In this document: positions 1 to 8,802 of the stretch, one piece after another
How the letters are laid out: every line of letters starts with the position of its first letter
Position numbering within the stretch: the first letter of the stretch is position 1
Assembly (NCBI RefSeq): GCF_042651785.1
Contig: NZ_JBHSEC010000012.1
Location: 1-56,098 of the forward strand
DNA length: 56,098 bases
Reading direction: 5' to 3'
From: Chungangia koreensis
GTDB lineage: Bacteria; Bacillota; Bacilli; Bacillales_A; Planococcaceae
Notes under the pieces: model-generated
Database searches by the model: none
What the model saw: the letters and a program-made list of their open reading frames with translations, nothing else
What the model was told of the DNA's origin: nothing
Translations under genes and position numbers: made by a program

Positions 1-31
1 CGTCCTGAGCCAGGATCAAACTCTCCATAAA
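1..31 (-). rRNA. 16S rRNA, first ~31 bases (partial)
   Basis: The reverse complement begins TTTATGGAGAGTTTGATCC and continues into TGGCTCAGGACG, the universal 5' start of bacterial 16S rRNA. Only the first bases lie in the window; the gene continues leftward off the edge. The tandem promoters and leader are at 143-310. Confidence 0.95.
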
Positions 32-142
32 GAGTATGAGTTAAGCTCATAAGTTTTGCTGGCATCATAATGATGTCCAAATTTGTTGTCTGTTTTGTCC
101 GACGGAGGTCGGATCAAAACAAGTGTTTGTTAGACGTTTTGC

Positions 143-160
143 TGTTCAGTTTTCAAGGTT
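143..160 (-). promoter_or_regulatory. rrn leader boxA-like antitermination element
   Basis: On the minus strand the rRNA leader contains CTTGAAAACTGAACAGC, the conserved Bacillus rrn leader block used as boxA/antitermination sequence. It lies between the P2 promoter and the 16S start, as expected. The rest of the leader (32-142) shows no further gene. Confidence 0.55.
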
Positions 161-193
161 CATTTTGTTCATCGCCCCGTTGGCGACTTATAT

Positions 194-222
194 ATCTTAT
201 CAAGTTAGCAACCTCTTGTCAA
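194..222 (-). promoter_or_regulatory. rrn P2 promoter
   Basis: On the minus strand: -35 TTGACA (217-222), 17-bp spacer, -10 TAAGAT (194-199). The -35 is perfect and the site lies about 165 bp upstream of the 16S start, the usual place of a Bacillus rrn P2. Confidence 0.85.
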
Positions 223-281
223 CTACTTTTTATAACTTCTTTTTCGCAGTTCCAAAGCCGGCTAAAGTGACAACGTTCTTT

Positions 282-310
282 ACTATACCACCATCTTTAT
301 AACACCGCAA
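282..310 (-). promoter_or_regulatory. rrn P1 promoter
   Basis: On the minus strand: -35 TTGCGG (305-310), 17-bp spacer, -10 TATAGT (282-287), about 88 bp upstream of P2. Tandem promoters are typical of Bacillus rrn operons. The -35 match is partial. Confidence 0.65.
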
Positions 311-349
311 GCTTTTTTCGCAGGAAATATTCGGGAAGTTCGCCTCTTC

Positions 350-424
350 ATTAGAAAGAGAAAAGGATCTGCAATCTCCTGTCAGAACAAGAATGTTCTT
401 CTCGTCTGATAGGATGCAGATCCT
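350..424 (-). terminator. lysS terminator
   Basis: A long hairpin: outer arms 364-373 and 415-424 pair perfectly over 10 bp and inner arms continue with one mismatch. It is followed on the minus strand by a T-rich run. It separates lysS from the downstream rRNA promoters. Confidence 0.75.
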
Positions 425-441
425 ATTTCATTCGCTTTATA

Positions 442-1932
442 TTAGTCGCGTTTTCTCATTTGAGGGAACAGAAGGATGTCACGAATAGATGGTGCATTCG
501 TCAATAGCATGACGAGACGGTCAATCCCGATTCCAAGACCACCAGTCGGCGGCATACCATATTCTAATGCTTCAATGAAGTCATCATCCATTTCATGAGC
601 TTCGTCGTTTCCTGCTTCTTTCTCTTTTAACTGTGCTTCGAAACGCTCACGCTGGTCGATTGGATCGTTCAATTCTGTAAAAGCATTCGCATGTTCACGG
701 CGTACAATGAACAATTCAAAGCGATCTGTGAAGCGTGGGTCTTCTTCGTTCTTCTTAGCCAATGGAGAAATCTCCACTGGATGACCGAAGATGAATGTCG
801 GTTGCACAAGACTCTCTTCAACTTTCTGTTCGAAGAATTCGTTCAAGATATGGCCGACTTCCATTGTGTCTTTAATTTCAACGCCATGTTCTTTCGCAAG
901 TGCTTGTGCTTCTTCTTTCGTCATTTGCTTCCAGAAGTCAGCGCCTGTGAATTTCTTGACTGCATCCGCCATATGGAGACGTTCCCATCCAGATGATAGG
1001 TCGATTTCGTCTTCACCGTACATTACTTTCGTTGTCCCTAATACTTCTTGAGCAACATGGGCCACTAAGTTTTCAGTAAGTTCCATGATATCGCGGTAGT
1101 CTGCATATGCTTCGTAAAGCTCAAGCATCGTAAATTCTGGATTATGGCGAGTTGAGACTCCTTCATTCCGGAATACTCGTCCAATTTCATATACTTTTTC
1201 AAGCCCACCGACAATCAGGCGTTTCAAATGTAGTTCAATCGCGATCCGCATGTACAGTTCCATATCGAGTGCGTTATGGTGTGTAACGAACGGACGTGCC
1301 GCCGCTCCACCTGCGATTGCATGCATCATAGGCGTTTCAACTTCCAAGTACCCGATACTATCTAAGTAATTGCGGATCGAACGGATAATTTTACTGCGTG
1401 TGATAAAAGTTTGTTTGCTGCCATCCGTCATGATGAGGTCCAAGTAACGTTGACGATAGCGTTGTTCAATATCTTTCAAACCGTGGTATTTATCAGGCAG
1501 TGGGCGAAGTGCTTTCGTCAGGAAGGTGAATTCCTCCACTTTAATAGAGAGTTCACCTGCATTTGTACGGAATACTTTCCCTTTCGCACCTACGATATCA
1601 CCAAGATCGGCAGTATCAAACAAATGATAGGCTTCTTCACCGATTGCATCTTTCCGAATATATAGCTGAATTTGGCCGCCAAGGTCCTGGATATGCGCGA
1701 ATCCGGCTTTCCCTTTACCACGCTTCGTCATGATCCGGCCAGCTATTGCTACTTCCGGTTGAGCTTCTTCAAGTTCCTCTTTTGTAAGTCCGTCATATTT
1801 ATCGATAATCTGGTCTGATAAATGAGTCCGTTCGAATCGTGCGCCGAAAGGATCGAGTCCGCTCTCACGGATTTCGCTCATCTTTTGGCGTCTCACCAAT
1901 ATTTGATCATTCGTTTCATCTAAATGAGACAT
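442..1932 (-). CDS. lysS: lysyl-tRNA synthetase, class II
   Basis: Charges tRNA-Lys with lysine in the cytoplasm. The 496-residue product has the class II layout: an N-terminal OB-fold anticodon-binding domain (about 60-165), motif 1 (about 199-210), motif 2 with FRNEG (about 254) and motif 3 GIGIDR near residue 467. The length equals other Bacillus LysS. The ATG is preceded by AAAAGGAG at good spacing. It is the last gene before the left rRNA operon, the same position as in B. subtilis (dusB-lysS-rrn). A 140-bp gap with the dusB terminator lies upstream. No T-box leader was seen. Confidence 0.97.
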   Translation of the reverse strand: MSHLDETNDQILVRRQKMSEIRESGLDPFGARFERTHLSDQIIDKYDGLTKEELEEAQPEVAIAGRIMTKRGKGKAGFAHIQDLGGQIQLYIRKDAIGEEAYHLFDTADLGDIVGAKGKVFRTNAGELSIKVEEFTFLTKALRPLPDKYHGLKDIEQRYRQRYLDLIMTDGSKQTFITRSKIIRSIRNYLDSIGYLEVETPMMHAIAGGAAARPFVTHHNALDMELYMRIAIELHLKRLIVGGLEKVYEIGRVFRNEGVSTRHNPEFTMLELYEAYADYRDIMELTENLVAHVAQEVLGTTKVMYGEDEIDLSSGWERLHMADAVKKFTGADFWKQMTKEEAQALAKEHGVEIKDTMEVGHILNEFFEQKVEESLVQPTFIFGHPVEISPLAKKNEEDPRFTDRFELFIVRREHANAFTELNDPIDQRERFEAQLKEKEAGNDEAHEMDDDFIEALEYGMPPTGGLGIGIDRLVMLLTNAPSIRDILLFPQMRKRD

Positions 1933-2069
1933 ACTTTACAACTCCTTTTCCGATTTACCGGTGTCCATAATGAATTAATTGTACACAATTTAACCTTTCT
2001 CTTCATCCTTTAATGCGTATTTAAAGATAAGAGACCGTATTTCCATTTTTCTAAAAGATTCTTCAATAG

Positions 2070-2092
2070 AAAAAAGCCGCCATGAAAGCGGC
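2070..2092 (-). terminator. dusB terminator
   Basis: Minus-strand hairpin GCCGC-tttcat-GCGGC followed by TTTTTT, 15 bp past the dusB stop codon. Confidence 0.8.
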
Positions 2093-2107
2093 AGCTCCCT
2101 TCTTATA

Positions 2108-3127
2108 TCAGACTGCGTTCACTTGCAGTAATTCGCCTTCCACTAATTCGTCAGCGAGAGAGTTTAGTACCGAAACCAATTCGACAGCAGTTTCTGTCTT
2201 ATTGATCAAATTACGAGCTTTCCCGTTTCCTCGTACACCTTTTAAATACCAAGATGCATGTTTACGCATTTCTCGGACAGCTACCGATTCACCTTTCAAG
2301 GCCAACAGACGCTCAAAATGAAGACGGCAGACTGTAATCTTCTCCGAAGCTGTCGGTTCAGCTATCAATTCGCCTGTTTCAAGGTAATGGACCGTTCGAT
2401 AGATCATCCATGGATTGCCGAGTGCCGCTCGGCCGATCATCACTCCGTCCACTCCAGTTGATTCAAGCATTCGCTTGGCATCTTGCGGTGTTTCTACGTC
2501 ACCGTTACCGATGACAGGAATGTTAACCGCCTCTTTCATCTGGCGGATCATATCCCAGTTTGCCTTTCCTTCGTACATTTGCACGCGTGTACGTCCGTGA
2601 ACAGCAATCGCCGCTGCACCAGCTCGTTCTGCCGCTTGTGCGTTTTCAACTCCGAAGAGGTGCTCTTCATCCCAACCGAGTCGCATTTTTACGCTAACCG
2701 GTTTGTCGACCGCATCGACGACAGCAGAGACCATTTCATAGATTTTATTCGGATCTAAGAGCCACTTCGCCCCGGCTTCACATTTAATGATTTTGTTGAC
2801 CGGACAGCCCATATTTATATCGATAATATCGGCATTTGTATATTGATCTACATATTTGGCTGCTTCGACGAGGGTATCCTTTTCTCCTCCAAATATTTGA
2901 AGGGAAAGTGGGTATTCGCGCTCATCGATATGGAGCATGTCCATTGTCTTGTTATTCTTTTGGACGATCCCTTTATCGCTGATCATCTCAGCATAGACAA
3001 GACCAGCTCCGAATTCTTTGACCGTCAGTCGGAAAGCTGAGTTGCAAACCCCTGCCATCGGTGCCAAGACTACACGGTTATCCATGACGATATCGCCAAT
3101 TTGGAACGGTGCTTGTTGGTTTGTCAT
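2108..3127 (-). CDS. dusB: tRNA-dihydrouridine synthase B
   Basis: FMN-dependent reduction of uridines in the tRNA D-loop. A TIM-barrel Dus protein of about 339 residues, with the N-terminal APMAGVCNSAFR flavin-binding segment and INMGCPVNK holding the catalytic cysteine (about residue 108). A conserved basic 'KMRLGW' strand and the GRAALGNPW segment follow. An in-frame ATG three codons upstream would sit directly on the Shine-Dalgarno, so the later ATG (GGAAGGA nine bases away) was chosen. Last gene of the folP-folB-folK-dusB cluster; the small HTH gene yazB that separates folK and yacF in B. subtilis is absent. Confidence 0.93.
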   Translation of the reverse strand: MTNQQAPFQIGDIVMDNRVVLAPMAGVCNSAFRLTVKEFGAGLVYAEMISDKGIVQKNNKTMDMLHIDEREYPLSLQIFGGEKDTLVEAAKYVDQYTNADIIDINMGCPVNKIIKCEAGAKWLLDPNKIYEMVSAVVDAVDKPVSVKMRLGWDEEHLFGVENAQAAERAGAAAIAVHGRTRVQMYEGKANWDMIRQMKEAVNIPVIGNGDVETPQDAKRMLESTGVDGVMIGRAALGNPWMIYRTVHYLETGELIAEPTASEKITVCRLHFERLLALKGESVAVREMRKHASWYLKGVRGNGKARNLINKTETAVELVSVLNSLADELVEGELLQVNAV

Positions 3128-3181
3128 CTTAATCATTCCTTCCGTGAGGCATAAACTTAGTTGTATAGTTCCCGTTAAGGG

Positions 3182-3667
3182 TTACATGTTAAAAAAGTCT
3201 TCGACACTATCAACTGTTTTCCAGATTTGGACACCTTCTGTTCCTACTACTGGAACCGGAGCAATCCCCGGTGCAATTTCCGCAAGCGGAACGAGAACAA
3301 ACGCCCGCTCATGCATACGTGGATGAGGGACGGTTAATGTCTCTGTTTCAATATTTTCGTGATTATAGAACAAAATGTCAAGGTCAATTGTGCGCGGTCC
3401 CCACCGAACCACTCTGACACGATCGAGATTTTCTTCAATCTGTTGACACTCTTGGAGCAAACCTACAGGCGTCAGACTTGTTGAGATTTCAACGACGATA
3501 TTCAAAAAAGCAGGCTGGTCAGTTAAACCGACAGGCTCCGTTTCATAGACAGAGGAGACATCTTCCAGCTGAATCGCTTCATGCTCATATAGCATATGAA
3601 CCGCCTTTTTCAGTAATTCAAGCCGGTCACCCATATTGGAACCGAGTGATAAGTAAGCGCGGTTCAT
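3182..3667 (-). CDS. folK: HPPK, 6-hydroxymethyl-7,8-dihydropterin pyrophosphokinase
   Basis: Transfers pyrophosphate from ATP to 6-hydroxymethyldihydropterin, the step before FolP in folate synthesis. The 161-residue product opens YLSLGSNMGDR and carries the family signature WGPRTIDLDILFY (about residues 89-101), whose two aspartates bind magnesium. It overlaps the end of folB by 4 bp (ATGA), indicating translational coupling. Confidence 0.96.
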   Translation of the reverse strand: MNRAYLSLGSNMGDRLELLKKAVHMLYEHEAIQLEDVSSVYETEPVGLTDQPAFLNIVVEISTSLTPVGLLQECQQIEENLDRVRVVRWGPRTIDLDILFYNHENIETETLTVPHPRMHERAFVLVPLAEIAPGIAPVPVVGTEGVQIWKTVDSVEDFFNM

Positions 3668-4032
3668 GCAAAATCACCTCGGGTAATCTCGACTGCAACA
3701 GACTCATAATGCCCTCTAATTGGAGGATCGGGTTTAACTAACGTTACTTTACAACCTTTTACTTTAGCAGAATAAACCCGAAGAACTTCACCGGCAATAC
3801 GCTCCGCAACTGATTCTATCAACTTCTTCGGTTCGCCTTCTACAATAGCTCGGCATAAGTCGAATACTTCGGCATAGTTGACTGTCTGCTCTAAATCGTC
3901 TGTTTCTCCTGCACCTTTCAAATCGACCGCCATCGACAGTTTCACCCTGAAACGCTGACCAAGTCTTGTCTCCTCTGGCAGAGCTCCATGAAAGCCGTAA
4001 AATTCCATATTATTAAGGTGAATAAAATCCAT
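3664..4032 (-). CDS. folB: dihydroneopterin aldolase
   Basis: Converts dihydroneopterin to 6-hydroxymethyldihydropterin and glycolaldehyde. The 122-residue protein has the FolB features YGFHGALPEE near the N-terminus and a C-terminal VTLVKPDPPIRGHY strand. A TTG one codon upstream is possible, but the ATG seven bases after GGGGAGG fits better. Placed between folP and folK, with overlap to folK, so the three consecutive pterin steps are co-translated. Confidence 0.95.
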   Translation of the reverse strand: MDFIHLNNMEFYGFHGALPEETRLGQRFRVKLSMAVDLKGAGETDDLEQTVNYAEVFDLCRAIVEGEPKKLIESVAERIAGEVLRVYSAKVKGCKVTLVKPDPPIRGHYESVAVEITRGDFA

Positions 4033-4045
4033 CAAAAATCCTCCC

Positions 4046-4900
4046 CTAAGCTTCCTTAAACCGCTTTTTCCCTACAAGAACATCCATCATGCGGACCATC
4101 CGGCTGATTTCCTTTACATCATGCACTCGGACCATGTGGCATCCTAATTGGATTCCGTGACAGACCGTCGCCCCCGTTCCTTCTGTACGTTCATCCACAG
4201 GTAGATCCAGCACCGCTCCAATTACTCTCTTCTTAGAAGTGGCAAGGAGTACCGGATAACCCATGTCTGTTAATAGATCCAGCTTCTGCATCATGACAAC
4301 GTTCTGTTCCATGCTTTTGGCAAAACCGATACCCGGATCGAGCCAAATATGATTCTCTGGAACGCCTGCCTCTTTCGCGATTGTAATACTTTCTTCCAAG
4401 TCCGATTTCGCATCTGTCCAGAAATCTTCGTAGTACTCTTCGTTCGTCCTGTTATGCATTAGAATAATCGGCACATTCAGTTCAGCTGCAACTCTTGCAA
4501 TTTCTGGCTCTCGCCTTGCTCCCCAAATGTCATTAATGATGTGAGCACCTGCTTCAATAGCACCACGGGCAACTTCAGCTTTATATGTATCGATAGAAAT
4601 GACTGCATCCGTTTCCTCTCGAAGGGCTTTAATCACCGGGACCACTCGGGACAGTTCATCTTCAACAGAGATTTCAGTATAGCCGGGACGTGTTGACTCG
4701 CCGCCGACATCAATGATCATCGCACCGTCCGCTAACATTTGTTTTGCATGGTTCACTGCATCTTCCAACATATTATATTTTCCGCCGTCCGAGAACGAAT
4801 CCGGCGTGACATTTAAAATCCCCATCACATAAGTCTCTTTTTTAAAATCAAATTCATGTCCATTCAACACCACATTTTTTGTGTAATGCTCCAAATTCAC
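4046..4900 (-). CDS. folP: dihydropteroate synthase
   Basis: Condenses p-aminobenzoate with hydroxymethyldihydropterin pyrophosphate; the sulfonamide target. The 284-residue TIM barrel shows NVTPDSFSDGG (30-40), GGESTRPG (66-73) and SKKR near 223, all pterin/pABA-site motifs. The start is GTG with AGGGGG seven bases upstream. First gene of the pterin cluster after the cysK terminator. In B. subtilis pabB-pabA-pabC precede it, but they are missing here, so pABA synthesis must be encoded elsewhere. Confidence 0.96.
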   Translation of the reverse strand: MNLEHYTKNVVLNGHEFDFKKETYVMGILNVTPDSFSDGGKYNMLEDAVNHAKQMLADGAMIIDVGGESTRPGYTEISVEDELSRVVPVIKALREETDAVISIDTYKAEVARGAIEAGAHIINDIWGARREPEIARVAAELNVPIILMHNRTNEEYYEDFWTDAKSDLEESITIAKEAGVPENHIWLDPGIGFAKSMEQNVVMMQKLDLLTDMGYPVLLATSKKRVIGAVLDLPVDERTEGTGATVCHGIQLGCHMVRVHDVKEISRMVRMMDVLVGKKRFKEA

Positions 4901-4960
4901 AGGTATTCCCCCTAAAAGATCTTCATCTTCATCTTATCGGAAATTCGTCGGAGAACGCAA

Positions 4961-4987
4961 AAAAGAGAGGGACAATTGCCCTCTCTT
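4961..4987 (-). terminator. cysK terminator
   Basis: Minus-strand hairpin AGAGGG-caattg-CCCTCT followed by a T-run, immediately past cysK. It separates cysK from folP. Confidence 0.8.
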
Positions 4988-5000
4988 CTGTAATTCAGCT

Positions 5001-5924
5001 TTAGTCTTCAAAATTATATAGAGGGGTGCTTAAGTAACGCTCTCCGTTTGAAGGGATAATTGCCAAGACTTTTTTGCCTTTGCCCAATTTCTTCGCAACC
5101 TCCATTGCAGCGTAGATTGCAGCACCAGAAGAGATTCCGCCTAAAACTCCTTCTTGGCGGGCTACTTTACGAGCAGTTTCAAACGCTTGGTCATTCGTTA
5201 CTTGGATAATTTCATCGTAGATTTTCGTATCCAATACTTCTGGAACGAAACCTGCACCGATTCCTTGAATCTTATGTGGGCCTGGTTTGCCGCCTGATAA
5301 GACAGGAGAGTCAGTTGGTTCAACTGCGTAGATTTTAATATCAGGGAAGGCTTCTTTCAAGACTTCTCCTGCACCCGTGATCGTGCCACCAGTGCCGATA
5401 CCTGAAACGAATGCATCCAGCTGATCCATCGCTTCTACGATTTCAGGACCAGTTGTCAAACGGTGAACTTCCGGGTTTGCCTCGTTGTTGAATTGCTGAG
5501 GCATGAAGTAGCCTTTTTCTTCCGCCAATTCTGTTGCTTTAGCAATTGCACCTTTCATGCCGTCAGGACCAGGAGTCAAGACGATTTCTGCACCATATGC
5601 CCGTAATAAGTTCCGGCGTTCCATACTCATCGTTTCAGGCATTGTAAGTACTGCCTTATAACCTTTAGCTGCAGCAACCATTGCTAATCCGATTCCCGTG
5701 TTACCGCTTGTCGGTTCAATAATTGTGTCGCCTTCTTTTAATTTCCCTTCACGTTCAGCAGCTTCAATCATCGCAAGCGCGATACGATCTTTTACACTGC
5801 TGCCGGGGTTGAAATATTCCAATTTCAAATAGATTTCTGCATCGTCAGGTCCTGCTGTACGATTTAACTTCACAATCGGTGTTTTGCCAATCAACTCTGT
5901 AATTGAATTTCCTACATTAGCCAT
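5001..5924 (-). CDS. cysK: cysteine synthase (O-acetylserine sulfhydrylase)
   Basis: PLP enzyme making L-cysteine from O-acetylserine and sulfide. 307 residues. Visible motifs: GSSVKDR with the PLP lysine (about K45), TSGNTGIGLA (about 71-80), the phosphate loop SGIGTGGTITG and GGISSGAA. It has its own promoter (5972-6000) and terminator, so it is a single-gene unit between the foldase gene and folP. The B. subtilis orthologue is also CymR-controlled; no CymR site was identified here. Confidence 0.97.
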   Translation of the reverse strand: MANVGNSITELIGKTPIVKLNRTAGPDDAEIYLKLEYFNPGSSVKDRIALAMIEAAEREGKLKEGDTIIEPTSGNTGIGLAMVAAAKGYKAVLTMPETMSMERRNLLRAYGAEIVLTPGPDGMKGAIAKATELAEEKGYFMPQQFNNEANPEVHRLTTGPEIVEAMDQLDAFVSGIGTGGTITGAGEVLKEAFPDIKIYAVEPTDSPVLSGGKPGPHKIQGIGAGFVPEVLDTKIYDEIIQVTNDQAFETARKVARQEGVLGGISSGAAIYAAMEVAKKLGKGKKVLAIIPSNGERYLSTPLYNFED

Positions 5925-5971
5925 ATTCCCACTCCTTAATCCCTACTATCTTGATAGGTTTTCTTACTCAT

Positions 5972-6000
5972 ATTATCGGACTATTTTTGAAAAACGTCAA
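5972..6000 (-). promoter_or_regulatory. cysK promoter, sigma-A type
   Basis: On the minus strand: -35 TTGACG (5995-6000), 17-bp spacer, -10 GATAAT (5972-5977), about 50 bp upstream of the cysK ATG. Confidence 0.75.
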
Positions 6001-6060
6001 TTTGTTTGCCTCTCACAGTATATTCCCTTTTCCTTTGCATTTATTCCGACGATTGGAGAG

Positions 6061-6093
6061 CAAACAAAAAACCGGCATAAGCCGGTTTTTGTT
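6061..6093 (-). terminator. terminator of the hslO-foldase unit
   Basis: The inverted repeat AAAAACCGGC-ataa-GCCGGTTTTT (about 6067-6090) can end transcription on either strand. It lies just past the foldase stop codon. Confidence 0.7.
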
Positions 6094-6110
6094 TACAATA
6101 TGTATGTATA

Positions 6111-7049
6111 TTAAGATTCACCGTAAAACCAGGAAGCATCAAATTCTTCCCAAAATGTCTCAGGCGTAACGGTTTGAGGTAGCTCCTCAAGTGAGAGTTC
6201 CCTTCGGACATGATCTTTAACCTCTTCAAACGAGAAAGATTGCCCTTTTTCTATGTCTTTCACTAAGACAATTGCGAATGTACCATCAGATAATTTTATC
6301 GGCTTGCTCCACTTGCCTTCACCCAATTCCGAGGCAGTTTTGACGACTGCAGAATCCAATGTTTTCATGTCTTTTGTGACATACCCAATATCCCCGCCGA
6401 GGCTTGCTGATGCATAGTGTTTTGAACGTTCGCGCGCTAAAACATCAAACGCTGATCCATTGTCCAACTCAGCAAATGCCGCCTCTGCCTCTTCCTTGGA
6501 TTCAGTCACAATGATACTTGTCCGGTAAGAAGTAGGGATGTTATAGAGCGATTTGTTCGTTTCGTAATAGTCTTTTATTTCCTGATCATCAATAACAATA
6601 TCTTTAGTTAACACCTTTTCCAAAATCAGTTGGGATTTGACTCGGTCTCGTAGTTGTTCCTCGTCCATAGTCTGAAGTGATGTATCGGTGCTGTCTTGCG
6701 CCGAGCGAATCAACGCGATTTCCAAATCGATTTCCTGATCAGAAACTGGGATGTCAAACTTATCAGCGGCAGCTCCCATCACTCGACTATTCACCAAGGC
6801 AAGCAGTGCTTCCTTGCCGACCATCGACTCCATTTTGACCATCCATTCCTCACGTGTAATTGGTTTCCCATCAACGGAGGCAACTGTTTCACTACCTCCC
6901 GGATTGTTCGGAATGAGCCAGGCGATGAACCACAGCAAATTGCCAGCCAATAAGATGGCGATTAGGAAAAGGAGCGGCTTTGTTTTAAGCCGCTTCTTCT
7001 TTGTTGGATCTGATGAAGTATTACGATTAGTCGTTCTTGTGTAACTCAT
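6111..7049 (-). CDS. membrane-anchored PpiC/SurA-type peptidyl-prolyl isomerase (YacD-like)
   Basis: About 312 residues. A basic cytoplasmic segment (KKKRLKTK) leads into one membrane segment (about 25-46), then a SurA_N-like helical domain (about 55-150) and a parvulin/PpiC domain (about 170-270, with SLGGDIGYVTKDM). It is therefore likely a foldase outside the membrane, related to PrsA but without a lipobox cysteine. The start was chosen at MSYTRTT (GGAAGG upstream), overlapping hslO by 23 bp; a longer form would add 28 unlikely residues. B. subtilis has yacD in the same place, whose substrate is unknown. Confidence 0.8.
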   Translation of the reverse strand: MSYTRTTNRNTSSDPTKKKRLKTKPLLFLIAILLAGNLLWFIAWLIPNNPGGSETVASVDGKPITREEWMVKMESMVGKEALLALVNSRVMGAAADKFDIPVSDQEIDLEIALIRSAQDSTDTSLQTMDEEQLRDRVKSQLILEKVLTKDIVIDDQEIKDYYETNKSLYNIPTSYRTSIIVTESKEEAEAAFAELDNGSAFDVLARERSKHYASASLGGDIGYVTKDMKTLDSAVVKTASELGEGKWSKPIKLSDGTFAIVLVKDIEKGQSFSFEEVKDHVRRELSLEELPQTVTPETFWEEFDASWFYGES

Positions 7050-7914
7050 CGATAAAACCTTCCAATTCTTCTTTCGAATAATGGTATGTTTCAAGACAGA
7101 AATGACATTGCGCTTCCGCCATTCCATCCTCATCGATCATTTCGCGAATTTCTTGCTCACCGAGACCTTGGATGGCATTACCGAAACGCTCCTTTGAGCA
7201 CGTGCATTGGAATTTAACAGGCATTGAATCGAGTACCCTTACATTGTCTTTCCCTAATACTTCTTCCAACAATTCTTCCGGGGATAGCCCTTTTTGGATC
7301 AGCTTGGATACAGGTTCCATTTCGGATAGATGCTTCTCAATTTCAGTAATTGTCTCATCATCCGTACCCGGCATGACTTGTACGATGAACCCGCCAGCCG
7401 CCAAGATCGTATTATCGGGGTTAACGAGTACGCCTAATCCTACAGAGGATGGTACTTGTTCGGATGTAGCGAAGTAATACGTAAAGTCTTCCGCAATTTC
7501 ACCCGAAACAATTGGCACTTGACCTGTAAAGAAGTCACGGAGTCCTAAATCTTTCACGACAGTGAGTGTTCCTTCCGTACCGACTGCACGACGGACATCC
7601 AGCTTTCCGACTTCATTCAAATCGAAATGGATATGAGGGTTTGTTGCATAGCCACGCACTTCACCTTTGGAATTCGTGTCAACGATAATCGGACCGATTG
7701 GGCCTTTCCCCTCGACTTTGATCGTCAGTTTATCTTCACCCTTTAACATCGCACCCATCATCACAGCTGCAGTCATCGTGCGTCCAAGTGCGGCTGAAGC
7801 TGTCGGCCACATCATATGACGTCGTTGAACCTCTCCGATTGTATCGGTCGTCCGCGCAGCAAAGGCTCGGACTGATCCGTTAAAAGCAACCGCTCTAACT
7901 AAGTAATCACTCAC
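7027..7914 (-). CDS. hslO: Hsp33 redox-regulated chaperone
   Basis: Holdase activated by oxidation, binding unfolding proteins under oxidative and heat stress. 295 residues. The C-terminal zinc centre is intact: C237-x-C239 and C270-xx-C273. The start is GTG with GAGG upstream. It lies 18 bp downstream of coaX and overlaps the following foldase gene, so coaX-hslO-yacD reads as one operon, as in B. subtilis. Confidence 0.95.
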   Translation of the reverse strand: MSDYLVRAVAFNGSVRAFAARTTDTIGEVQRRHMMWPTASAALGRTMTAAVMMGAMLKGEDKLTIKVEGKGPIGPIIVDTNSKGEVRGYATNPHIHFDLNEVGKLDVRRAVGTEGTLTVVKDLGLRDFFTGQVPIVSGEIAEDFTYYFATSEQVPSSVGLGVLVNPDNTILAAGGFIVQVMPGTDDETITEIEKHLSEMEPVSKLIQKGLSPEELLEEVLGKDNVRVLDSMPVKFQCTCSKERFGNAIQGLGEQEIREMIDEDGMAEAQCHFCLETYHYSKEELEGFIDELHKND

Positions 7915-7932
7915 TTTACATAACCTCTTCCT

Positions 7933-8697
7933 TTATTGATTTCGCTTGTAGATCAGCTGCAGTCCTTTCAATGTAAGGAAATCATCCACTACATCAATGA
8001 CATCTGTCTCACTCGCAATCAGTTTCGACAACCCACCTGTGGCGATGACTGTCGGTTTCTTCTTACTTTGTGCCTTCATACGGTTCACAATACCCTCGAC
8101 TTGTCCTACATAACCGAAGACAATTCCAGCCTGCATAGCCGCTACTGTATTTTTTCCCAAAACATGTTCCGGCTTCGCAATTTCTATTCGCGGCAGTTTT
8201 GAGGCACGAGTGAATAAGGCTTCAGTTGAAATGCCGATTCCCGGAGCAATTGCCCCGCCCATGTATTCACCTTTTTCATTGACATAACAGTAAGTTGTCG
8301 CAGTGCCGAAGTCTACAATGACAAGTGGGCTGCCGTATTCATGGATCGCCGCAACTGCGTTTACAATCCGATCCGCGCCGACTTCACGAGGGTTTTCGTA
8401 TTTAATATTAAGGCCAGTTTTAATACCAGGCCCAACGACGAGCGGTGTTATAGTAAAATATTTTTTACACATAGTTTCCAAAGAAAACATAATCGGCGGT
8501 ACAACTGAAGAAATAATGATGCCATTAATCTGATCAAATGATAATCCGGCATGGGTGAATAAAGCTTTGATCTGCATGCCATATTCATCTTCCGTCTTAT
8601 GCCGATCCGTTTCAATCCGCCAGTGGTACTTCAAATCGTCTCCATCGTAGACGCCTAATACAATATTCGTATTGCCTGTATCAAGAACAAGAATCAT
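7933..8697 (-). CDS. coaX: type III pantothenate kinase
   Basis: First step of coenzyme A synthesis. 254 residues, ASKHA fold: phosphate-1 loop DTGNTNIVLGVY at the N-terminus, DFGTATT, GGAIAPGIG and a C-terminal ATGGL. An in-frame ATG ten codons upstream exists, but the internal ATG has GAGGAA at proper distance and starts right at the conserved strand MILVLDTGNTN. Follows ftsH after a terminator and heads the coaX-hslO-foldase operon. Confidence 0.95.
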   Translation of the reverse strand: MILVLDTGNTNIVLGVYDGDDLKYHWRIETDRHKTEDEYGMQIKALFTHAGLSFDQINGIIISSVVPPIMFSLETMCKKYFTITPLVVGPGIKTGLNIKYENPREVGADRIVNAVAAIHEYGSPLVIVDFGTATTYCYVNEKGEYMGGAIAPGIGISTEALFTRASKLPRIEIAKPEHVLGKNTVAAMQAGIVFGYVGQVEGIVNRMKAQSKKKPTVIATGGLSKLIASETDVIDVVDDFLTLKGLQLIYKRNQ

Positions 8698-8753
8698 CGT
8701 AGTTTCCTCACTTAAGCTTTTTCCCACACATCATACCACAATTGTGTATCTAT

Positions 8754-8792
8754 AAAAAAGCTGATTGACCTCCTTTTGGAAGTCAATCAGCT
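8754..8792 (-). terminator. ftsH terminator
   Basis: Perfect 11-bp arms AGCTGATTGAC (8759-8769) and GTCAATCAGCT (8782-8792), followed on the minus strand by TTTTTT. It lies between ftsH and coaX. Confidence 0.85.
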
Positions 8793-8802
8793 AATTGGTC
8801 AA

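Noticed and set aside
70..270. A 66-codon frame in the rRNA leader.
   Set aside because: It covers rrn P2 and the leader boxA on the opposite strand; no ribosome-binding site.
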